Shown: positions 59,236 through 64,000 of the stretch, in pieces | Layout of the letters: every line of letters begins with the position of its first letter | Numbering within the stretch: position 1 is the first letter of the stretch | Assembly (NCBI RefSeq): GCF_021800405.1 | Contig: NZ_CP084550.1 | Coordinates: 186,001-250,000, forward strand | Length of the DNA stretch: 64,000 nucleotides | Direction: 5' to 3' | DNA from: Arthrobacter sp. FW306-07-I | Lineage (GTDB): Bacteria; Actinomycetota; Actinomycetes; Actinomycetales; Micrococcaceae | Position numbers and translations under genes: made by a program | Notes under the pieces: generated by a model | Told to the model about the DNA's origin: nothing | The model's database searches: none | Seen by the model: only the letters and a program-made list of their open reading frames with translations

Positions 59236-59254
59236 TCTCCTCAATCCCCGTCGA

Positions 59255-59304
59255 TTGCTGGGTAACTGTCGTTTTCAGGGTTCAAAACGGCAGGTGGGCA
59301 GCAA
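59255..59304. repeat. Imperfect hairpin related to the 33937-33990 element
   Basis: TTGCTG and CTGTCGTTTT (59255-59275) pair with AAAACGGCAG and CAGCAA (59284-59304), with a 5-nt internal mismatch and one G-T pair. The inner TGTCGTTTT / AAAACGRCA matches the perfect hairpin at 33937-33990. It lies between convergent genes. Confidence 0.6.
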
Positions 59305-59328
59305 TGGATGATGCTTTTGGGCCGGGGC

Positions 59329-60405
59329 TTAGAGGAAGCGGTCCAGGAGGCTGGCTTCTGCCATGCGGCTCAGGCCCTCGCGTACGGTCCGGGCGCGCTG
59401 GTCGCCGATGCCGTCAACCGTCATGAGGTCGTCGATGGTGGCCGCCATCAGGAACTGCAGGCCCCCGAAGTGGTCCACCAGGCGGTCTGCAACGGCCTTG
59501 GGGACTGCCTTGAGGCCGGACAGCAGCCGGTAGCCGCGGGGCTGGACCACTGCATCCAGGTTCGCCTCGCCGCCAGCGAACCCGACGATCGCCGAGATTT
59601 TGCCCAGGTCGATCAGTTCGGTGGGGCCCAGGTTGACCAGTTCATTGACGGCTTTTTCGATGTCTTCGGCGGAGGCATGGGGGCTGGCGTAGTCGCGGAT
59701 GATCACGTCGCTGCCCGGACCGCGTCCCACGGTGAGTTCATCGAGCTGGAGGGAGAGGAGGCGGCCGTCCTCGCCCAGTTCCAGGACGTACTGCGAGATT
59801 TCCTCGGAAATGCGGCGGACCATTTCCTGCCGCTGGAGGGTGACGGCCACGTCGCGCACCGTCACCATGGCCTCGATTTCCAAGGCTGAGAGCGAACTGG
59901 TGACCTGGTCAAGGCGGGCGCGGTAGCGCTCCAGGGTGGCAAGGGCCTGGTTGGCGCGGGCCAGGACGTTTTCCGAGCCCTCCAGGACGTGCCGCAGTCC
60001 ATTGACGTAGAGGGCGATGATTTGCATTGACTGGCTGACGGAGATGACCGGAACGCCCGTCTGCTTGGCCACCCGTTCTGCGGTGCGGTGGCGGGTACCG
60101 GACTCCTGGGTCTCAATGCTGGAGTCCGGGACCAGCTGGACCGCGGCGCGGAGGATGTTGCCCGCGTCCTTGTCGCAGATGATGGCGCCGTCCATTTTGG
60201 CCAGTTCCCGCAGGCGGGTAGGCGAGAACTCGATGCCGATATCGAACCCGCCGGAGCAGATGGAGTCAATGGTGCGGTCAGATCCCAGGACGATCAGGGC
60301 GCCGGTGCGTCCGCGGAGGATCCGTTCCAGGCCGTCGCGAAGGGGAGTTCCGGGTGCAACCCTGCCCAGAGTGGCCCTCAGCGATTCTTCGGGGCTCCGC
60401 GCCAT
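59329..60405 (-). CDS. disA: DNA integrity scanning diadenylate cyclase
   Basis: A 358-aa enzyme making c-di-AMP from ATP. The DAC domain (residues 1-145) has the two signatures KMDGAIICD and GTRHRTAERVA; a helical linker follows, and the C-terminal helix-hairpin-helix domain (IDDLMTVDGIGDQRARTVREGL) binds DNA branches. GAAGGGA precedes the ATG. The usual upstream partner radA is missing; an acyltransferase gene is there instead. Confidence 0.96.
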   Translation of the reverse strand: MARSPEESLRATLGRVAPGTPLRDGLERILRGRTGALIVLGSDRTIDSICSGGFDIGIEFSPTRLRELAKMDGAIICDKDAGNILRAAVQLVPDSSIETQESGTRHRTAERVAKQTGVPVISVSQSMQIIALYVNGLRHVLEGSENVLARANQALATLERYRARLDQVTSSLSALEIEAMVTVRDVAVTLQRQEMVRRISEEISQYVLELGEDGRLLSLQLDELTVGRGPGSDVIIRDYASPHASAEDIEKAVNELVNLGPTELIDLGKISAIVGFAGGEANLDAVVQPRGYRLLSGLKAVPKAVADRLVDHFGGLQFLMAATIDDLMTVDGIGDQRARTVREGLSRMAEASLLDRFL

Positions 60406-60557
60406 AGGTATTTCCCTTCAAAGGTGCGGACCGCCGCCCGCAGGAATGCCGGCATCTGCAGTTCGCCGGCAGGATCAAAAAGTGCTGTAATTCCCGCAAG
60501 CTCAATGATAGGGGTAAGAAACCCAAGTTCCGCACGGGCAAGCCCCAAAGTGCCCCA

Positions 60558-61742
60558 TTAGGGAGTTTCCGAAAGTGCCGGAAAAGCGTGCTCGATGGCG
60601 GGTGCGGGCAGGGCATTTTTTGGTGACCCGTGCTGCTGTCCCGCTCGAGACCGGAATATGTCCCGTACCGCCCGTTCGCAGGGTTTCTCGATAAACCTGT
60701 TTGCGACCCAAGCTACGGCTGCCGCGCAGAGCAGGGCAGGCGGCACGAGCCACCAGGGAAGCCCCTGGGCCCACCGGCCGACAAGAAGGCCGAACGTACC
60801 CAGCACAAGATAGTGGACCATGTAGAAAGCGAATGACAGATCTCCGAGCCTTACTAGGACGGGGTTGCTGAGAAAGTCACGGTTGCCTGCGAGCTCGCGG
60901 CGGGCAGCCGTCCAAATGAGGGTGATGATCGCGGGCAGCATGAGCGTCTGGCTGATCCACCAGGGAATGGAATGCAAAAGGTCCACCAAGAGTGTAAGCG
61001 TGGCGCCAGCGGTGGTGAAAGCGGCTGCCGACAACTGTGTACTGTGTGGCGGTACATAACCAGCCTTCAGTAGAAGCGCCAGGGCGACGCCGATGACGAA
61101 CTCGGGTAGCCGGTACAGCGGCAAGTTGTAGGTGATGAAATGGCTGACCTGCGCTCCCAAAGTTAATTGGCAGGCGACGCCCAGTACAGGTTGCAGGACT
61201 CCGAGGAATATAACCGTACCGACAAGTTCCTTTGTGCTGAAACGGCGCATTACCGAGACAAGCGGGGGCAGCAGGAGATAGAAGAAAGCTTCTGCCGACA
61301 GCGACCAAGCGACAGGGTTGAAGGAAGAAGCAGACCAGGGCCACCAGGCTTGAGTCAAGGTCAGGCTTTGCAGGAAGGAAACCGCGCTCGAATTTTGGGC
61401 CACGGGTACTAATGCTGCGATGGCCAACGTAGCTGCGCTTAGTGGAAACAATTTAGCGATACGGTTCCGCAGGAAGACACCAGTGCCTTTTTCCGCGGCG
61501 CCAGCCCAGGTCAGTACGAAGCCGGAGAGGACAAAAAAGAAGCTTACGCCGATAAAACCGAGGTCGACAATGGGCAGGTTGTAGAGGGCGAGTCCGTGCA
61601 TTAGCGCCACGGCCACTGCTGCGACAAACCTCAGGCCCGTCAAGGAATGGAGCCGCCTTCCATCGGTTTCGGCTTGGCGGTTGGCGGATGAGCTAGGGCC
61701 GTCGAACATGGCAGCGGCCGCCGTGCTGGCGGTGGAGGGCAT
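60558..61742 (-). CDS. Acyltransferase 3 family membrane protein (OafA/YrhL type)
   Basis: A 394-aa protein with about ten membrane helices. The N-terminal catalytic region LTGLRFVAAVAVALMHGLALYN includes the expected His. Such enzymes acetylate or acylate cell-surface sugars, glycans or antibiotics. Base composition is clearly poorer in GC than its neighbours and codon use is more relaxed, suggesting transfer. GAAGG lies 10 nt before the ATG. The 190 bp upstream (61743-61932) show no other feature. Confidence 0.88.
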   Translation of the reverse strand: MPSTASTAAAAMFDGPSSSANRQAETDGRRLHSLTGLRFVAAVAVALMHGLALYNLPIVDLGFIGVSFFFVLSGFVLTWAGAAEKGTGVFLRNRIAKLFPLSAATLAIAALVPVAQNSSAVSFLQSLTLTQAWWPWSASSFNPVAWSLSAEAFFYLLLPPLVSVMRRFSTKELVGTVIFLGVLQPVLGVACQLTLGAQVSHFITYNLPLYRLPEFVIGVALALLLKAGYVPPHSTQLSAAAFTTAGATLTLLVDLLHSIPWWISQTLMLPAIITLIWTAARRELAGNRDFLSNPVLVRLGDLSFAFYMVHYLVLGTFGLLVGRWAQGLPWWLVPPALLCAAAVAWVANRFIEKPCERAVRDIFRSRAGQQHGSPKNALPAPAIEHAFPALSETP

Positions 61743-61932
61743 TAGTGGAGACCTTCAGAGGGAGAACCGCAATCTCTGCGGAGCGTCGTGTTCGTCTACG
61801 TCCAACCAGCCTATGGGAATCGACGACACCGGCGACGTGAAAACGGCGCAGGAATAGCCAAGGACTTCGCAAGGATCAGGGCAGCATTTTCAGCACCAGA
61901 GCCCTCGCGTTTTAGTGCTGGACTCAGGCGCC

Positions 61933-62448
61933 CTAAGGGCATTCGATGAGGGGCGTGACGGTTCTGCTGTCGCTGTCCCAAAGGCGGGCCCCCGTGCACT
62001 GGCCTTCAAGGCGCAGGTCCAGCAGGTCCATGGCCGCTCCGAGTTGGTGCGCGGGGACGCGGCGGGAGATGGTGACGTGCGGCGTCCACGCCCCCGGCAG
62101 CGTCAGTGACAGCGCGCCGGACAGGTCCTGGTGGAGTCGCCTGTGCAGGTCAAGCAGGGGGTCGGTCAGCAGGACCGCCCTGGCCAGGACATACTTGCCC
62201 GCTCCTGCGGGAAAAACAATGGCGCCGGAGAACGTGATGTTCATGGGCAACGCCTGCCACAGGCCTTGTTGGTGCGGACTTTCTTGGCCGGCCTGCAGGT
62301 CCGCCCCGGCGGCAAGCGTGATGTGGGGGCTGTTGCTCAAGGAGGTGTGCGCTGCAAGGCTGGGAAGGTCCGCAGCCTGCAGCCGGGCCCAGTCGGCCCT
62401 GATCAGGGAATCGGTGGAGCCGTCAAAGACCAACTCGATGCTGCGCAT
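61933..62448 (-). CDS. 2'-5' RNA ligase / 2H phosphoesterase family protein
   Basis: A 171-aa protein with both 2H motifs, PHITLAAG near residue 42 and PHVTISRR near residue 125 (HxT type). The superfamily covers RNA ligases and cyclic phosphodiesterases acting on RNA or ADP-ribose derivatives; the substrate here is unknown. CATGAT lies 6 nt before the ATG with no clear Shine-Dalgarno. The next gene on the same strand is a 76-aa protein. Confidence 0.82.
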   Translation of the reverse strand: MRSIELVFDGSTDSLIRADWARLQAADLPSLAAHTSLSNSPHITLAAGADLQAGQESPHQQGLWQALPMNITFSGAIVFPAGAGKYVLARAVLLTDPLLDLHRRLHQDLSGALSLTLPGAWTPHVTISRRVPAHQLGAAMDLLDLRLEGQCTGARLWDSDSRTVTPLIECP

Positions 62449-62508
62449 GAACCCATCATGCCGTTTCGGCTGCCGCCGCCCGCTCAGCGCGCGCGTTCCG
62501 GTGCAGAC

Positions 62509-62739
62509 TCAGCGCTTCAGGTCCCTGAGCATCCGCTCCAGGTCCCTGCTGACCTTCGAAAGGGACGCAGCCCGCAGCGCCTTGTGTTCCTCCGCCGTCT
62601 GGACTCCCCGCTTCCGCGATGAGCCGGAGGGAATGCCCGGATCGGGATCCTGCGTCGCGGCAGGACCACAATTGTTGGCAAGGTTTGTGGCCAGCGGGTC
62701 GAAGAAAAGGTTGCCGGTGAAAGTGGCGCCATGCATCAT
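62509..62739 (-). CDS. 76-residue hypothetical protein
   Basis: A soluble basic protein (MMHGATFTGNLFFDPLATNL... ending KVSRDLERMLRDLKR) with a charged C-terminal helix. Supported by TAGCTT exactly 6 nt before the ATG. No family recognised. Confidence 0.5.
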   Translation of the reverse strand: MMHGATFTGNLFFDPLATNLANNCGPAATQDPDPGIPSGSSRKRGVQTAEEHKALRAASLSKVSRDLERMLRDLKR

Positions 62740-62745
62740 GCGCCC

Positions 62746-62751
62746 AAGCTA
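62746..62751 (-). promoter_or_regulatory. -10 element for leaderless 76-residue gene
   Basis: TAGCTT on the minus strand, 6 nt before ATG at 62739. Confidence 0.5.
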
Positions 62752-62835
62752 ACGTCCCGGCATTTCGCTGCTTTGAACGTCTGGTTTCGCCTGCGTTAAG
62801 CGCCGCCGGTGCCAGTTGCAGCCCTGCGATAAACT

Positions 62836-62841
62836 TATACT
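62836..62841 (+). promoter_or_regulatory. Possible -10 element upstream of prfC
   Basis: TATACT in an AT-rich patch about 95 bp before the prfC GTG; no matching -35 at the right distance. A second possible start is GAAAGT 6 nt before the GTG. Confidence 0.35.
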
Positions 62842-62934
62842 TTGGCCGTTTGCCAATGACATTCCCCGCCCTTGAGTCGCACAGCAGTAGCCCGACAGGC
62901 CCTGGGCAGCCACAACCGCAGCGAAAGTAGCACC

Positions 62935-64000
62935 GTGTCCCAAGATGTCCTGACCCCCGCCCGGATCTCCGAGATTCACAAGGAGGCGGGCCGCCGCAGG
63001 ACCTTTGCCGTCATTTCCCACCCTGACGCCGGCAAGTCCACCCTCACCGAGGCGCTGGCCCTGCACGCAAAAGTGATCGGTACCGCGGGCGCCTCCAGTG
63101 GCAAGGCCAACCGCAGGGAAACCGTCTCCGACTGGATGCAGATGGAAAAGGACCGCGGCATCTCCATCAGCTCCGCCGCCCTGCAGTTCTCCTACCGCGA
63201 CACCGTGATCAACCTCCTGGACACCCCCGGCCACGCCGACTTCTCCGAGGACACCTACCGCGTGCTGGCCGCGGTCGACTGCGCCGTGATGCTGGTGGAC
63301 GCCGCCAAGGGCCTGGAAACCCAGACCATGAAACTGTTCGAGGTCTGCAAGCAGCGCAACCTGCCCATCATCACCGTCATCAACAAATGGGACCGCCCCG
63401 GCCTGGACGCGCTTGCCCTGATGGACGAGATCACCGAACGCACCGGCCTGCAGCCCATGCCGCTGACCTGGGCCGTGGGCATCTCCGGTGACTTCCGCGG
63501 CGTCTGGGACCTGCGCAACGACCGCTTCGCCCGTTTCCAGCGCAACAACGCAGGCGCCCAGATCGCCATCACCGACTACTTCAGCCCTGAGGAAGCTGCG
63601 GAAGACCAGGGCAGCAACTGGTCCGACGCCGTGGACGAGGCGGGACTGGTGATCGAGTCCAACCTCGAATTCGACGTCGAGGCTTTCCACGCCGGCAAGG
63701 CGACCCCCATCCTCTTCAGCTCCGCCGCACTGAACTTCGGCGTCAAGGAATTGCTGGACGCACTGGTGGACTTCGCGCCGCCGGCATCGCCGCGTCCGGA
63801 CGTGGACGGCAACACCCGCCCGGTGGAATCCCCGTTCTCCGGCTTCGTGTTCAAGGTCCAGGCCGGCATGAACAAGGCACACCGCGACCACGTGGCCTTC
63901 ATCCGCGTCTGCTCGGGCATCTTCGAACGCGGCATGGTGGTCACCCAGACCCGCACGGGCAAGTCCTTCGCCACCAAGTACGCGCAGCAGGTGTTCGGCC
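62935..64000 (+). CDS. prfC: Peptide chain release factor 3 (partial, runs off window)
   Basis: The first 355 codons of a GTPase that removes RF1/RF2 from ribosomes after termination. GTPase motifs: G1 SHPDAGKSTLTEA, G2 region KDRGISISSAA, G3 DTPGHADFSED and G4 NKWDRPG. The GTG at 62935 begins the conserved SQDVLTPARISEIHKEA sequence. The reading frame is open to the end of the window. It lies 196 bp from the divergent 76-aa gene. Confidence 0.95.
   Translation, partial: MSQDVLTPARISEIHKEAGRRRTFAVISHPDAGKSTLTEALALHAKVIGTAGASSGKANRRETVSDWMQMEKDRGISISSAALQFSYRDTVINLLDTPGHADFSEDTYRVLAAVDCAVMLVDAAKGLETQTMKLFEVCKQRNLPIITVINKWDRPGLDALALMDEITERTGLQPMPLTWAVGISGDFRGVWDLRNDRFARFQRNNAGAQIAITDYFSPEEAAEDQGSNWSDAVDEAGLVIESNLEFDVEAFHAGKATPILFSSAALNFGVKELLDALVDFAPPASPRPDVDGNTRPVESPFSGFVFKVQAGMNKAHRDHVAFIRVCSGIFERGMVVTQTRTGKSFATKYAQQVFG

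Noticed and set aside
62749..63891. A 380-codon minus-strand frame at the right edge
   Set aside because: Antisense to prfC, whose GTPase motifs are clear on the plus strand.

Overview
The window is a high-GC, gene-dense stretch of an actinobacterial chromosome. Gene content and order (dacB, Zn-metalloprotease, tilS, hpt, ftsH, folE-folP-folB-folK, DUF3180, two PH-domain proteins, DUF2520, panC, then lysS, lsr2, clpC) fit Micrococcaceae, most likely Arthrobacter or Pseudarthrobacter. The genus is inferred from protein resemblance and synteny; no rRNA is present. I found no tRNA, rRNA, CRISPR array, insertion sequence or prophage.

Layout. 1-6.9 kb: end of pheA, a small hydrophilic protein, a diacylglycerol-kinase-like enzyme, serS, an AbiEi/nuclease-like protein flanked by related hairpin repeats, a HAD phosphatase, a histidine phosphatase and a SatD-like HTH protein. 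7-14.8 kb: katE divergent from xfp, a DUF429 protein, a carboxylesterase and ppa. 14.9-28.7 kb: the conserved core block from dacB to panC, covering cell wall, tRNA modification, purine salvage, membrane proteolysis, folate and pantothenate. 28.7-45.4 kb: a block that looks accessory, with two TetR regulators, a DUF222-HNH protein, a PfpI/DJ-1 protein, a DHA2 efflux pump with a striking structured leader, two related alpha/beta hydrolases, and a urea/guanidine carboxylase operon (permease, two DUF1989 proteins, biotin carboxylase, allophanate hydrolase). 45.4-51.1 kb: lysS, a 57-aa membrane protein, lsr2, a membrane protein of unknown function, and clpC. 51.3-64 kb: an S9 peptidase, an ArgA-like acetyltransferase, dhaKLM, small or unknown proteins, mutY, disA, an acyltransferase, a 2H phosphoesterase, and the start of prfC.

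How genes work together. FolE, FolB, FolK and FolP supply four steps of dihydropteroate synthesis. DhaK, DhaL and DhaM form a PTS-dependent dihydroxyacetone kinase. The 35.8-44.5 kb operon should turn guanidine (or urea) into allophanate and then ammonia and CO2, probably under the divergent TetR regulator.

Two sequence-level patterns stand out. Many genes have a TANNNT-type -10 hexamer exactly 6 nt before an ATG/GTG and no Shine-Dalgarno, which indicates leaderless transcription. The 120 bp before the DHA2 pump can fold into a three-way junction whose closing 12-bp helix hides the Shine-Dalgarno; this is the best candidate here for an undescribed regulatory RNA.
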